A stretch of DNA of 64,000 nucleotides, from assembly GCA_027489035.1 (NCBI GenBank), contig JAIYAN010000021.1, positions 186,001-250,000 on the forward strand, written 5' to 3'. Within the stretch, counting starts at the first letter, position 1; each line of letters begins with the position of its first letter. Position numbers and translations under genes: made by a program. Origin of the DNA: Chitinophagaceae bacterium. GTDB lineage: Bacteria; Bacteroidota; Bacteroidia; Chitinophagales; Chitinophagaceae. The notes below the pieces were generated by a model. It did no database searches. It saw only the letters and a program-made list of their open reading frames with translations, and was not told the DNA's origin. Of the stretch, positions 9,159 to 18,536 are shown in pieces.

Positions 9159-9317
9159 AATCGTAAATTTAATCGCTATTACATTTGTAAATCTTAATGT
9201 ATAGCATAAAAAGAAAATACAATTCAATTTATACAAGAATATTAACCCCCATAAATTAATTTCTTTTGTACTAACTTGTTTAAAAACAAAATAACCAAAT
9301 ATTTGTTTAATTATATT

Positions 9318-10250
9318 ATGCAAACAATTTTAATTACGGGAGGAACCGGACTTGTAGGAAAAGCATTGACAAAAATGTTGGTGCAAAAAAACTACAAAGT
9401 GATTATCCTCAGTAGGTCTTTAAAAAATAAAGTAAATACACCAGAAATCAGTTATGCTTTATGGGATGTTGAAAAACAAACAATTGATATGGAAGCGATA
9501 TCAAAAGCTGAAGGCATTATACATCTTTCTGGTGCGGGTGTGGTGGATAAAAGATGGACTTCTGCCTACAAAAAAGAAATTTTATCGAGCAGAACTAGAA
9601 GTAGTTTATTGTTGGTAGATGCATTAAAAAAAGGAAATCATCAAGTTAAAACAATTGTAAGTTCATCAGCTATTGGGTGGTATGGTCCAGATAAAAAAAC
9701 AGATTACGCATTTGTAGAAACAGATGCCGCTGAAGTAGATTTTTTAGGAACGACTTGCAGACAATGGGAAGAAAGTATATCCACCGCTGAAATCTTGGGG
9801 ATTCGAGTGTGTAAATTAAGAACAGGAATTGTATTGAGTAATGAAGGAGGTGCATTGGTTGAATTTAAAAAACCGCTTCAAATGGGCATTGCCGCTATTT
9901 TAGGAAATGGCAAACAAATTATCAGCTGGATTCATATTGAGGACTTGTGCAGAATGTTCATTCATGCAATAGAAAACACAAAGTTAACCGGCAGTTTCAA
10001 TGCTGTAGCACCAATGCCTGTTAGCAATAAAACACTTACTTTAACTTTAGCAAAATTATTAAAGGGAAGATTTTTTATTCCGATGCACGTTCCTGCTTTT
10101 ATATTAAAATTGATGCTTGGTGAAAGCAGCATTGAGGTATTAAAAAGTACAACCGTTTCAAGTGAAAAAATAAAATCAACAGGTTTTACTTTTTATTATC
10201 CAAGCATCGAATCGGCTTTAAAAGAACTTACAAGTCCTTCTTCAAAATAA
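9318..10250 (+). CDS. TIGR01777-family NAD(P)-dependent epimerase (YfcH-like)
   Basis: A short-chain dehydrogenase-like protein of about 310 residues. It opens with the Rossmann nucleotide-binding motif ILITGGTGLVG. It has the family's IIHLSGAGVVDKRW segment, SSSAIGWYG near the middle, the substrate-side GNGKQIISWIHIEDLC, and a C-terminal DUF1731-type domain (LKSTTVSSEKIKSTGF). The start is set at the ATG at 9318 because the Rossmann motif begins directly after it, although the frame is open from 9276. The family is often called a sugar epimerase or cell-division inhibitor SulA homologue, but its substrate is unknown. Its 3' end overlaps the convergent ABC permease gene by 23 bp. Confidence 0.88.
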   Translation: MQTILITGGTGLVGKALTKMLVQKNYKVIILSRSLKNKVNTPEISYALWDVEKQTIDMEAISKAEGIIHLSGAGVVDKRWTSAYKKEILSSRTRSSLLLVDALKKGNHQVKTIVSSSAIGWYGPDKKTDYAFVETDAAEVDFLGTTCRQWEESISTAEILGIRVCKLRTGIVLSNEGGALVEFKKPLQMGIAAILGNGKQIISWIHIEDLCRMFIHAIENTKLTGSFNAVAPMPVSNKTLTLTLAKLLKGRFFIPMHVPAFILKLMLGESSIEVLKSTTVSSEKIKSTGFTFYYPSIESALKELTSPSSK

Positions 10251-11052
10251 TGCTTCTGCTCAACCAATAAAATAACACAACAAAAAATACAGCGATTGAA
10301 ACTGTCAGATAATGATAATCAGTTGGGAAAGCATTTTCTGCCAATGACTTTAAAGGATTTTCAGGAAATGACAATAAACTATCTGATGCATTCATGGGAA
10401 GATAACTTCCAAGACTTCCTAAATCCAAATTAGAATCGCCTTTAATTTTCATACTCCACAAATTTAATAATTGCGAAATGATATTTTCCGCACTCATATA
10501 AATAAAATATACGCCAATTGCGAAGCCTGTTCGTTTAATCAATACCGAAATAAAAACTGCGATAAAATTATAGGTAAGGGCTTTTAAAAAAAAGTAGCCT
10601 ACTTGAGAAAACCCATGTAAAGAAAATTCGGTTCCAGTAGTAGATGCTAGTGCAAATCCTGTTACAACCACAAAAATCGTTGAAATCACGGCGAATAATG
10701 TTGCTAATACAATCTTCACATTAATGAAATCCAATCGGCTAATTCCGTCTATAATATTTTGTCGATTGGTTTTGTACGTGAACTCATTTGTAACCAACAT
10801 GATCAATAACATTGCTGGTAAAATTAAAATATAGCCTGAAGCATAACTTGTGGTTTGCCAAACGTGTTTAAAATCATAAGGCATAAATTTACCCAGCAAC
10901 ATACCGGCCTCTGTTTTGTCCACCATTTTATTAAACACAGAAAGTACCATATAATTGGTAACAAAAATGCCAATGATGAAAAATATGCCAATGATTAAAA
11001 ATGCTTTATAGTTTTTTAATTTTAGCCATTCTATTTTAAGAAGATCGAACAT
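10228..11052 (-). CDS. ABC-2 type transporter permease
   Basis: A 274-residue membrane protein with about six hydrophobic segments. It begins MFDLLKIEWLKLKNYKAFLI, typical of ABC-2 permeases that pair with a separate ATPase. The segment NEFTYKTNRQNIIDGISR is the cytoplasmic coupling region seen in such permeases. It starts 9 bp after the ATP-binding subunit gene ends, so the two subunits are translated from one message. The substrate cannot be told from sequence; relatives export lipids, peptides or antibiotics, and many are uncharacterised. The 3' end overlaps the epimerase gene on the other strand. Confidence 0.85.
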   Translation of the reverse strand: MFDLLKIEWLKLKNYKAFLIIGIFFIIGIFVTNYMVLSVFNKMVDKTEAGMLLGKFMPYDFKHVWQTTSYASGYILILPAMLLIMLVTNEFTYKTNRQNIIDGISRLDFINVKIVLATLFAVISTIFVVVTGFALASTTGTEFSLHGFSQVGYFFLKALTYNFIAVFISVLIKRTGFAIGVYFIYMSAENIISQLLNLWSMKIKGDSNLDLGSLGSYLPMNASDSLLSFPENPLKSLAENAFPTDYHYLTVSIAVFFVVLFYWLSRSIILKKDL

Positions 11053-11061
11053 GATGTATAA

Positions 11062-11949
11062 TTAATTGGTGAGTTCTAAAAATTTAGTTTCCAAGCTTTT
11101 CTTTTTCAGTTGCAAATGCGACAAAACAATGTTGCGTTCAAAGCAGAATTTATTTATGTCTTCCATATTTGCAGTTCCTTGTGGAAGATTCATCTGAACA
11201 AATTTATCTTTTATTTGCAGCGATAAAGTATTGGGGAAAGAGGTTAAAATATTTTTCAAAGCATCCAAATTTGATGATGCAATTTCTACTACATCTTCGT
11301 TTACCAAAATTTCATTAACATCGCCAGAAGCAATTAATTTGCCATATTTTAATATCGCTACATGGGTACAAACTTTTTCTACCTCATCAAGCATGTGACT
11401 CGCCATAATTATAGTTTTACCTTGACTTGCTAAAGACATAATTAACGAACGAATCTCAGCAATCCCAACAGGATCTAATCCATTTGTAGGCTCGTCTAAA
11501 ACCAATACTTCAGGATTACCCAATAAGGCACTTCCAATAGCCAAGCGTTGTTTCATTCCTAAACTATACGAACTAAAGGGAGAGTTTTTTCTTTGCGTAA
11601 GCCCTACCACTTCTATTACACGATAGATATCATCTTCACCGCGTTGTTTGATTTTTGCAGCAATTTTTAAATTTTGAACCGCTGATAAATAGTGATAAAA
11701 ATTAGGTGTTTCAAGCAAGGTACCCATTCTTTTTCGATGAGATTCATTTGGCAATTCATCAAACAATTTGAAACCACCTCCTGATGATTTTATTACATCC
11801 ATAACAATACCAAGCATCGTCGTTTTACCACTACCATTAGGCCCTAAAATTCCATACACTGTACCTTTTGGAACAGTAAAACTCACTTGTTGTAATGCCT
11901 GAATCTTACCATAATTTTTGGAAAGATTATCGATTGTCAATATGTTCAT
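11062..11949 (-). CDS. ABC transporter ATP-binding protein
   Basis: A 295-residue ATPase with the full motif set: Walker A GPNGSGKTT, signature YSLGMKQRL, Walker B VLVLDEPTNGLDP, and the switch histidine in IIMASHMLDEVEKVC. The accessory C-terminal region (about 220-295) is typical of ATPases paired with ABC-2 permeases. Its start codon overlaps the stop codon of the upstream peptidase gene by one base (TAATG), and the permease follows 9 bp downstream. The three genes therefore form a tight operon, peptidase-ATPase-permease. Whether the exporter's cargo is related to the secreted peptidase is unknown. Confidence 0.93.
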   Translation of the reverse strand: MNILTIDNLSKNYGKIQALQQVSFTVPKGTVYGILGPNGSGKTTMLGIVMDVIKSSGGGFKLFDELPNESHRKRMGTLLETPNFYHYLSAVQNLKIAAKIKQRGEDDIYRVIEVVGLTQRKNSPFSSYSLGMKQRLAIGSALLGNPEVLVLDEPTNGLDPVGIAEIRSLIMSLASQGKTIIMASHMLDEVEKVCTHVAILKYGKLIASGDVNEILVNEDVVEIASSNLDALKNILTSFPNTLSLQIKDKFVQMNLPQGTANMEDINKFCFERNIVLSHLQLKKKSLETKFLELTN

Positions 11950-14102
11950 TATTGTGCTAAATTTTGCATGAAGTAATCAGTTACTTTTTTGTACAAATGC
12001 GCCCTATCTTTACCCAATACATTATGTTCGTGTCCTGGATAAATCATATAATCAACCTGAACACCTTTATCCACAGCAGCTTTCACTAAATTTACAGAAT
12101 GCTGCATCACCACTACATTGTCTTGCATGCCATGAATCAATAATAATTTACCTTTTAATTTTTCGATTTGTTTGGTTAAATCTGTTGCTTCAAATCCATC
12201 AGGGTTTTCTTGAGGAGAATCCATGTAACGCTCTGTGTACATAATTTCATAAAACTTCCAATCGGTAACTGGCCCACCAGCAACTGCTGTTCTGAAAACA
12301 CCAGGATGATTCAACATGAAATCAATTGTCATGAAACCTCCATAGCTCCATCCAAATAAACCCATTTTATTTTTATCCGTGAAAGATAATTCGTTTAAAT
12401 AATTTACGCCAGACATCAAATCTTCCATTTGATATTTACCGGCATTTCTATGAATTTCTTGTTCGAAAGCTTTTCCTCTATTTGAACTTCCTCTTGTATC
12501 TAACGTAAATACTACAAAGCCTCTTTCTGCCATGTATTGAAACCAATAATCTCCTGCCCCACCATTCCAACTATTGGTAATCATTTGCGCATGAGGACCT
12601 CCATACCAATATACAACTACAGGATATTTTCTGGTACTGTCGAAATCTGTTGGCTTAAATAATCTGCAATACAAATCATCGCCTTTATTATTTTTAATGG
12701 TAAAAATGCTTAAAGCGCCTTGTTTGTAATTTGCTAAAGGATTTGATGCAGTCAACAATATTTTTTTCTTTCCAGATTTTGTTTCAATCAATTGAATGGT
12801 TCTTGGATTATTGGGATTACTAAAATTATCTAATACATAAGCGCCATCTGTACTGTATGAATTCGTGTGTACTTGATCGCCTTCAGTAATTGTGCTTAAT
12901 TTTCCGGTTTTCAAATTAATGCTGCACAAGTTTTTTGAAATGGGAGATACAATAGTAGAAACAAAAAACAAATTCTCTCCTTTATCATCAAACCCTTTGA
13001 CTTCCGTTACTTCCCAATTGCCTGCAGTGAGTTGTTTAATTAATTTTCCATCTGCGCCATATAAATACAAATGATTCCAACCATCTCTTTTGCTTTGCCA
13101 GATGAATAGACTAGGATTACTTTTTACAAATTGCATCGGCACAAGTGGCTCTGCATATTTCGAATCGGTTTCTTCAAACAATGTTTTTACAAATGCGCCA
13201 GTCGCAGCATTGTATTGATTTACAGAAAAATGATTCTGTTCTCTATTGACAATTACTATGTATACAAATTGATCATCAGGGCTCCATGCAATATTGGTAA
13301 GGTATTGTTCTGCTGGACCTTCGGTTTTTATCCAAGTGGTTTTTTCGGTTTCTACGTTATACACAGCAAGGGTTACGTGATGGCTCATATCTCCAGCCAT
13401 TGGATATTTTACATTAGACACTTTTGCGGGTCTTTCATTCCAATTTATGATTGGATAATCAGGCACCATCGATTGATCCATTTTGTAAAAAGCCAATAAT
13501 TTTCCGTTGTTGCTCCAAAATGTACCTTTAGTTATACCAAATTCGCTTTGATGTACCGTTGATCCATAAACGATGCGCTCGCTGCCATCAGCAGTAACTT
13601 GTTTTATATTTCCGTTTTTGGCCACCAACAAATTATTTCCTTCAACATAAGAAATATATCCAGCTGCACTGGTTTCTATATATTCCTTTTCTGAAAATTT
13701 ACTGTTCAAAATAACCTCAACAGTATTGGTTGATGGACGAATAGAAATCTTTTGTCCTTTTATGGTAGCGATATAATAATCTTTTGAAAAAGAAATTGCA
13801 GGCATTGAAGTAACAGTATCCATTGAACCTTTTTTCAAAAAAGCATTAAATGAAGAAAGCGATAAAAACTCCGATTCTTTTGCCGCTGCAAAATTGCCGG
13901 TCATCCACGTTTCCGTTCCGTTAACTTTTTTAAGATACACATAATTTGAAGTGCCTTTTATAAACTGAAGTTGCTTTAAATTTTCTGGCGCAAGAGATGT
14001 TCGTGCATTAAGCATGGCATCTTCAATAGTAAGTAATTTTTGTTGCGCTTGAATGGAATTGGCTAAACAACAAGTGATAAGAAAAATGAAAATCTTTTGC
14101 AT
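11949..14102 (-). CDS. Dipeptidyl peptidase IV-like serine peptidase (S9B)
   Basis: A 717-residue exported peptidase. It has a signal peptide (MQKIFIFLITCCLANSIQAQ), an eight-bladed propeller-like DPP IV N-terminal region (about 40-480), and an alpha/beta-hydrolase catalytic domain (about 490-717). The Ser lies in GLFGWSYGGF, the Asp in GMQDNVVV and the His in YPGHEHNVLG, the Ser-Asp-His order of family S9. YWYGGPHAQ is the oxyanion-side tyrosine segment. The family removes Xaa-Pro dipeptides in the periplasm and supports peptide use. It is the first gene of an operon with an ABC exporter, with overlapping stop and start codons. Length and motifs are normal. Confidence 0.92.
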   Translation of the reverse strand: MQKIFIFLITCCLANSIQAQQKLLTIEDAMLNARTSLAPENLKQLQFIKGTSNYVYLKKVNGTETWMTGNFAAAKESEFLSLSSFNAFLKKGSMDTVTSMPAISFSKDYYIATIKGQKISIRPSTNTVEVILNSKFSEKEYIETSAAGYISYVEGNNLLVAKNGNIKQVTADGSERIVYGSTVHQSEFGITKGTFWSNNGKLLAFYKMDQSMVPDYPIINWNERPAKVSNVKYPMAGDMSHHVTLAVYNVETEKTTWIKTEGPAEQYLTNIAWSPDDQFVYIVIVNREQNHFSVNQYNAATGAFVKTLFEETDSKYAEPLVPMQFVKSNPSLFIWQSKRDGWNHLYLYGADGKLIKQLTAGNWEVTEVKGFDDKGENLFFVSTIVSPISKNLCSINLKTGKLSTITEGDQVHTNSYSTDGAYVLDNFSNPNNPRTIQLIETKSGKKKILLTASNPLANYKQGALSIFTIKNNKGDDLYCRLFKPTDFDSTRKYPVVVYWYGGPHAQMITNSWNGGAGDYWFQYMAERGFVVFTLDTRGSSNRGKAFEQEIHRNAGKYQMEDLMSGVNYLNELSFTDKNKMGLFGWSYGGFMTIDFMLNHPGVFRTAVAGGPVTDWKFYEIMYTERYMDSPQENPDGFEATDLTKQIEKLKGKLLLIHGMQDNVVVMQHSVNLVKAAVDKGVQVDYMIYPGHEHNVLGKDRAHLYKKVTDYFMQNLAQ

Positions 14103-14171
14103 ATTTTATATTTTTTGAGAATGGTTAAAAGTAACAAATAAAAAGCAATCTAGTGGCGATGCTTTGGCATC

Positions 14172-15209
14172 TTATTTAATCAAAGTTAAATTGACCTTTT
14201 CTGCATCAACATTTAATTCATACTGCAACCCACAAATCAATGCCTCATTGTGTTTTTGATGTCCAACCGGAAAATTAAAACAAACAGGAAAATTAAATTC
14301 TTTTACTTTTTCAAGGACAATTTGTTCTAAACTAAGTCCAAATTCTTCACCCGGATTATCCAGTTTAATTTTGAAGCCTGCAATAATCAATCCTTTTAAA
14401 TGATCAAGTTTGCTGGCTCTTTTTAAATTCCAAAACATTCGATCGATGTTGTATAAATATTCTTCCGTGTCTTCTAAAAATAATATTTTATGTTTTGTAT
14501 CAATTTCAGATGAGCTGCTACAAAGGTTTTCAATCACCCTTAAGTTTCCTCCAATCAATTCGCCTGTTGATTTCCCTAAGCGATTATTTGAATTTGGTGA
14601 CACATCATAATGCATCTCTTTACCCGATAAACAATCATAAATGGTCTGTATGGATTTGAGTTGATCCGCATCTGCAATTGTCCAATCCTTTAGAAAACTA
14701 TTGCACATTTTAGAATGAATTGTTGCAATTTTGAAGTTTCGGTTAATATGGCTATGCAAAATAGTTACATCGCTAAAACCGATAATCCATTTGGGAAATG
14801 CCTTAAATTTTTTAAAGTCTAATTTATCAATAATCCTAACAACTCCATAACCACCTCTTGCACATAGAATAGCTTTTATATTTTTGTTGTCAAGCATTTC
14901 TTGAAAATCATTTTTTCGCTCTTCATCAGTACCTCCAAACGTGAAATCTTTTTTGCCGATGGTGTTGCCGATTTTTACTTGAAAACCCCATTCATTTAAT
15001 TTATTTATGGCTGGCTGAATGTCTTCTATTGAAATAAAACCAGCAGGAGAAGTAATTCCGATAGTATCTCCAGCTTTAAGAAAGTCGGGGGTTATACAAA
15101 ATTTTTCCTCATCAGATAACATAGTTATGGTGTCATTTGCAGACTTTCCAGAAACAGAAGAAGCAACTAATAAAGTAAGTGAAGATGAAAGGAATTTTTT
15201 ACGGTTCAT
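14172..15209 (-). CDS. Exported S66 LD-carboxypeptidase
   Basis: A peptidase of family S66, which cuts the L-Lys/DAP-D-Ala bond of tetrapeptides during murein recycling. The triad is visible as S146 (IIGFSDVT), E246 (LFLEDTEEY) and H317 (PVGHQKH). CARGGYGVVRII and GELIGGNLRV are also typical. Unlike the cytoplasmic E. coli LdcA, this 345-residue protein begins with an exported-looking N-terminus (MNRKKFLSSSLTLLVASSVSG), so it probably acts in the periplasm. A paralogue without this leader lies on the other side of metG at 17622-18536. The two share the same layout throughout and look like a duplicated pair that has split between compartments. Confidence 0.88.
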   Translation of the reverse strand: MNRKKFLSSSLTLLVASSVSGKSANDTITMLSDEEKFCITPDFLKAGDTIGITSPAGFISIEDIQPAINKLNEWGFQVKIGNTIGKKDFTFGGTDEERKNDFQEMLDNKNIKAILCARGGYGVVRIIDKLDFKKFKAFPKWIIGFSDVTILHSHINRNFKIATIHSKMCNSFLKDWTIADADQLKSIQTIYDCLSGKEMHYDVSPNSNNRLGKSTGELIGGNLRVIENLCSSSSEIDTKHKILFLEDTEEYLYNIDRMFWNLKRASKLDHLKGLIIAGFKIKLDNPGEEFGLSLEQIVLEKVKEFNFPVCFNFPVGHQKHNEALICGLQYELNVDAEKVNLTLIK

Positions 15210-15243
15210 GGTGGTTATGTAAAAGTCGAAAGTACGAAAAGAT

Positions 15244-15405
15244 TTGAGAGGTTGAAGATGTTTGAGAGGTTTATGAAGTTTTAGAGGTTTATGAGGTTTA
15301 TGGCATTTTTCATCATTGAGAATTCTATTTTTTTATTCAAAAACCTTCGTGCCTTTGTGTCTTCGTGCCTTCGTGTTAAAAAAACCTTCGTGTCTTTGTG
15401 TTTCC
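15244..15405. repeat. Low-complexity repeats upstream of metG
   Basis: Two degenerate tandem arrays fill the 262-bp divergent gap before metG. The first, 15244-15303, is built from variants of GAGGTTTATGA. The second, 15343-15405, is built from 7-9-base units CTTCGTG/CTTTGTG. Fragments like the second are, from memory, scattered in many Bacteroidota intergenic regions. The region would encode only artefactual extensions of metG. No promoter consensus stands out within it. Confidence 0.6.
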
Positions 15406-15471
15406 TCCATCCTCCCAATTCATCCACCCAATTTATTGGCAATTGCCTTCAATTACGGTATTTTTGCACCT

Positions 15472-17604
15472 ATGAACAATCCAAAAAGATACTTAATTAC
15501 TTCTGCACTCCCTTATGCCAATGGACCAAAGCATATTGGACATTTAGCTGGTGCATATTTGCCCGCAGATATTTATAGCCGTTATTTAAGAGCGCAAAAA
15601 CGAGATGTGGTATTTGTATGTGGTAGCGATGAACACGGTGCCGCCATTACCATTCAGGCAATGAAAGAAAACACCACACCGAAAGCAATCGTAGATAAAT
15701 ATCATGCTTTATTAGAAAGCAATATGAAGGATCTAGGCATTTCATTTGACATCTACCACAGAACTTCTTCTCCAATTCATCACGAAACTGCTCAAGAATT
15801 TTTTACAAAGCTGAACAACAACGGCGATTTAATTATTAAAGAATCAGAACAATATTTTGATGATAGTGCCAATACATTTTTAGCAGATAGATACATAATT
15901 GGTACTTGTCCGATTTGTTCAAGTGAAGGCGCTTACGGTGATCAATGTGAAAAATGTGGTACTTCGCTAAGTCCTGAACAATTAATTAATCCCAAAAGTA
16001 CGTTGAGTGGAAACCCTCCATCTAAAAAGAAAACAACGCATTGGTATTTGCCTTTAGATAAACACGAAGATTTTTTACGCGAATGGATTCTTGAAAACCA
16101 TAAATCTGATTGGAAGACCAATGTATTGGGTCAATGCAAAAGTTGGATTGATGCAGGTTTACAGCCTAGAGCGGTTACAAGAGATTTGGAATGGGGTGTT
16201 ACCATCCCAAGCGATGTACCAGGTGGGGCTGGAAAAGTCCTATACGTTTGGTTCGACGCGCCTATCGGGTACATCAGTGCCACCAAACAATGGGCGCTTG
16301 ACAACAATAAAGATTGGAAACCTTATTGGGAAGATAAAGAAACCAAATTGGTACACTTCATCGGTAAAGACAATATCGTTTTTCATTGCATCATTTTTCC
16401 GGTAATGTTGAAATTGCATGGAAACATTTTACCAGACAATGTTCCAAGTAATGAATTCATGAATTTAGAAGGTGATAAAATGAGTACGAGCAGAGGCTGG
16501 AGTATAGAGATGGATGATTACATCAATGATTTTGTAAAAAAAGAAAATGGTGGTGGAATGATGGTGGACGCGCTTAGGTATTACCTAACTGCAATTGCGC
16601 CAGAAACCAAAGACAGTGAGTTTACTTGGAAAGGATTTCAAGATGCATTGAATAGTGAATTGGTATCCATCTTTGGGAACTTTGTAAACAGAACTTTTGT
16701 ATTGATGCATAAATTATGTAATGGAAAAGTTCCACCTCTTCATCAAGAAATAATAGATGATGCAGACAGGAAATTATTGACAGATATTTCAAATGCAAAA
16801 CAAGTTGTTGAAGCAAACATTGAAAACTACAAATACCGTGATGCATTGTTTGAAGTAATTGACCTTGCCAGAAAAGGAAACAAATTCATGCAGGATAAAG
16901 AGCCATGGATTGTTGCAAAACAAATTGGAGAAGATGGCAAACCAACGGAAGCAGCACAAAAACAAATTGACAATTGCTTGCATTTTTGTTTACAATTAAG
17001 TGCAAACCTCGCGATATTGATAAATCCTTTTTTACCATCAACAGCGGAAAAACTTTGCTACATGATGAAAGTAGTAAACAAAATCTTGGATTGGGAAAAC
17101 GCAGGAAAACCAAACCTGTTAAGTGTAGGATATACTTTAAGAGCACCTGAACTGTTGTTCAGAAAAATGGAAGATGAAGAAGTATCTATCCAAATGGAAA
17201 AATTAAAAGAAAAATCTAAAAAAATTATGGAAGCAAATCAGCCTGCAGCAACCGTTTCAAATGAAACAGTTAAAGTAGAAAAACCAATCATTCAATTTGA
17301 TGATTTTTCAAAAGTTGATATAAAAACAGGTACCATTATATCTGCAGAAAAAGTAGCCAAAGCAGATAAGTTATTAAAGCTCGAAGTGGATTTAGGTACA
17401 GAAATAAGAACGATAGTTAGCGGTATTGCCATGCATTTTAACCCAGAAAATATTATTGGTCAAAAAGTAGTTGTTGTTACCAATCTTGCCCCAAGAAAAA
17501 TGAAAGGCATCGAAAGTAACGGGATGATTTTAATGGCAGAAAATGCGGATGGAAAATTAGAATTCATTTCTAGCAATGTGAACAACGGAAGCAGTGTAAG
17601 CTAA
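15472..17604 (+). CDS. metG: Methionyl-tRNA synthetase
   Basis: MetRS charges tRNA-Met for initiation and elongation. The protein (710 residues from the ATG at 15472) has the HIGH motif in NGPKHIGHLAG and the zinc-binding cysteines CPICSSEGAYGDQCEKCG. The KMSKS loop appears as GDKMSTSRGW, and the C-terminal EMAP-like tRNA-binding domain starts at FDDFSKVDIKTGTI. The start is chosen because MNNPKRYLITSALPYANG is the standard MetRS opening; the upstream in-frame sequence from 15316 translates low-complexity repeat DNA. The paralogous LD-carboxypeptidase gene follows 17 bp after the stop codon, so the two are probably cotranscribed. Confidence 0.96.
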   Translation: MNNPKRYLITSALPYANGPKHIGHLAGAYLPADIYSRYLRAQKRDVVFVCGSDEHGAAITIQAMKENTTPKAIVDKYHALLESNMKDLGISFDIYHRTSSPIHHETAQEFFTKLNNNGDLIIKESEQYFDDSANTFLADRYIIGTCPICSSEGAYGDQCEKCGTSLSPEQLINPKSTLSGNPPSKKKTTHWYLPLDKHEDFLREWILENHKSDWKTNVLGQCKSWIDAGLQPRAVTRDLEWGVTIPSDVPGGAGKVLYVWFDAPIGYISATKQWALDNNKDWKPYWEDKETKLVHFIGKDNIVFHCIIFPVMLKLHGNILPDNVPSNEFMNLEGDKMSTSRGWSIEMDDYINDFVKKENGGGMMVDALRYYLTAIAPETKDSEFTWKGFQDALNSELVSIFGNFVNRTFVLMHKLCNGKVPPLHQEIIDDADRKLLTDISNAKQVVEANIENYKYRDALFEVIDLARKGNKFMQDKEPWIVAKQIGEDGKPTEAAQKQIDNCLHFCLQLSANLAILINPFLPSTAEKLCYMMKVVNKILDWENAGKPNLLSVGYTLRAPELLFRKMEDEEVSIQMEKLKEKSKKIMEANQPAATVSNETVKVEKPIIQFDDFSKVDIKTGTIISAEKVAKADKLLKLEVDLGTEIRTIVSGIAMHFNPENIIGQKVVVVTNLAPRKMKGIESNGMILMAENADGKLEFISSNVNNGSSVS

Positions 17605-17621
17605 TTTCAAACTTAAAAATC

Positions 17622-18536
17622 ATGACTACAATTATCCCTCCGTATTTAAAGAAAGGAAATACTATAGGCATTACCTGTTCCTCTGGCTTTATGGATAGAG
17701 AAAAAGCCAACGCTTGTATCAAAACGCTTCAGGAATGGGGGTTTGAGGTAATGATTGGTAATACTTTAAATAGTAAGTCGACAAATTATTTTAGCGCAAC
17801 TGACGAAGATAAAATAGAAGAGCTGCAAGCGATGTTGGATGATGAAAATATCAATGCGATATTATTTGGCAGAGGTGGTTATGGAATGGGAAGAATCATA
17901 GACCAATTGAGTTTCAAAAAATTCAAGAAAAATCCCAAATGGCTTATTGGCTTTAGCGACATCACCGTAATGCATTGTCATTTGATTGGGGCATACAAAA
18001 TCGCCAGTATTCATGGGCCAATGGCTGCCGCATTCAACAAATCAAGTGGATCAGCAAAAAATGTGGAAGCATTAAAGAATGTAATTTTTGGAAAAAAGAT
18101 ACATTACGATTGTGCATACCATCCATTCAACACTATTGGTTCTGCAGAAGGAAAATTGATTGGCGGAAATCTCGCTTTGTTGTGCAATGTTATTGGCACG
18201 AAATCGGATTTTGACTGCAAAAATAAAATACTATTTATTGAAGATGTTGGCGAATATAAATATAGCATCGACCGAATGTTGCATCAGTTAAAAAGAGCGG
18301 GGAAATTTGATCAATTAGCTGGATTGATTATCGGAGGTTTTACTGATATGAAAGATACAGAAAGACCTTTTGGTATGGAAACAAATTCAATTATAAAAGA
18401 GGTTTTAAAAGAATACAATTTCCCGATTTGTTTCGACTTCCCTATTAGTCATGGTAAAGAAAACCTAGCCGTTAAAATTGGGATGAATTATAGTTTTAAA
18501 GTAACTAAAACCAAAACCAGCTTAAAAGAGATTTAA
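17622..18536 (+). CDS. S66 LD-carboxypeptidase, cytoplasmic form
   Basis: The second family S66 peptidase in this neighbourhood, 304 residues and without a signal peptide, so probably cytoplasmic like E. coli LdcA. The triad is S112 (LIGFSDIT), E207 (LFIEDVGEY) and H277 (ISHGKEN). FGRGGYGMGRIID and GKLIGGNLAL match its exported paralogue at 14172-15209. LdcA trims tetrapeptides recovered from murein turnover so that they can be reused. It lies 17 bp behind metG on the same strand. Its 3' end overlaps the convergent hydrolase gene by 4 bp. Confidence 0.9.
   Translation: MTTIIPPYLKKGNTIGITCSSGFMDREKANACIKTLQEWGFEVMIGNTLNSKSTNYFSATDEDKIEELQAMLDDENINAILFGRGGYGMGRIIDQLSFKKFKKNPKWLIGFSDITVMHCHLIGAYKIASIHGPMAAAFNKSSGSAKNVEALKNVIFGKKIHYDCAYHPFNTIGSAEGKLIGGNLALLCNVIGTKSDFDCKNKILFIEDVGEYKYSIDRMLHQLKRAGKFDQLAGLIIGGFTDMKDTERPFGMETNSIIKEVLKEYNFPICFDFPISHGKENLAVKIGMNYSFKVTKTKTSLKEI

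Noticed and set aside
9159..9323. N-terminal extension of the secreted hypothetical protein
   Set aside because: The signal peptide begins after the ATG at 9158, and the extension would overlap the divergent epimerase start.
12067..12075. Perfect DnaA box inside the peptidase gene
   Set aside because: A single copy within coding sequence is about what chance gives in 64 kb.
15316..15471. N-terminal extension of methionyl-tRNA synthetase
   Set aside because: The extension translates low-complexity CTTCGTG repeats; the conserved start lies at 15472.
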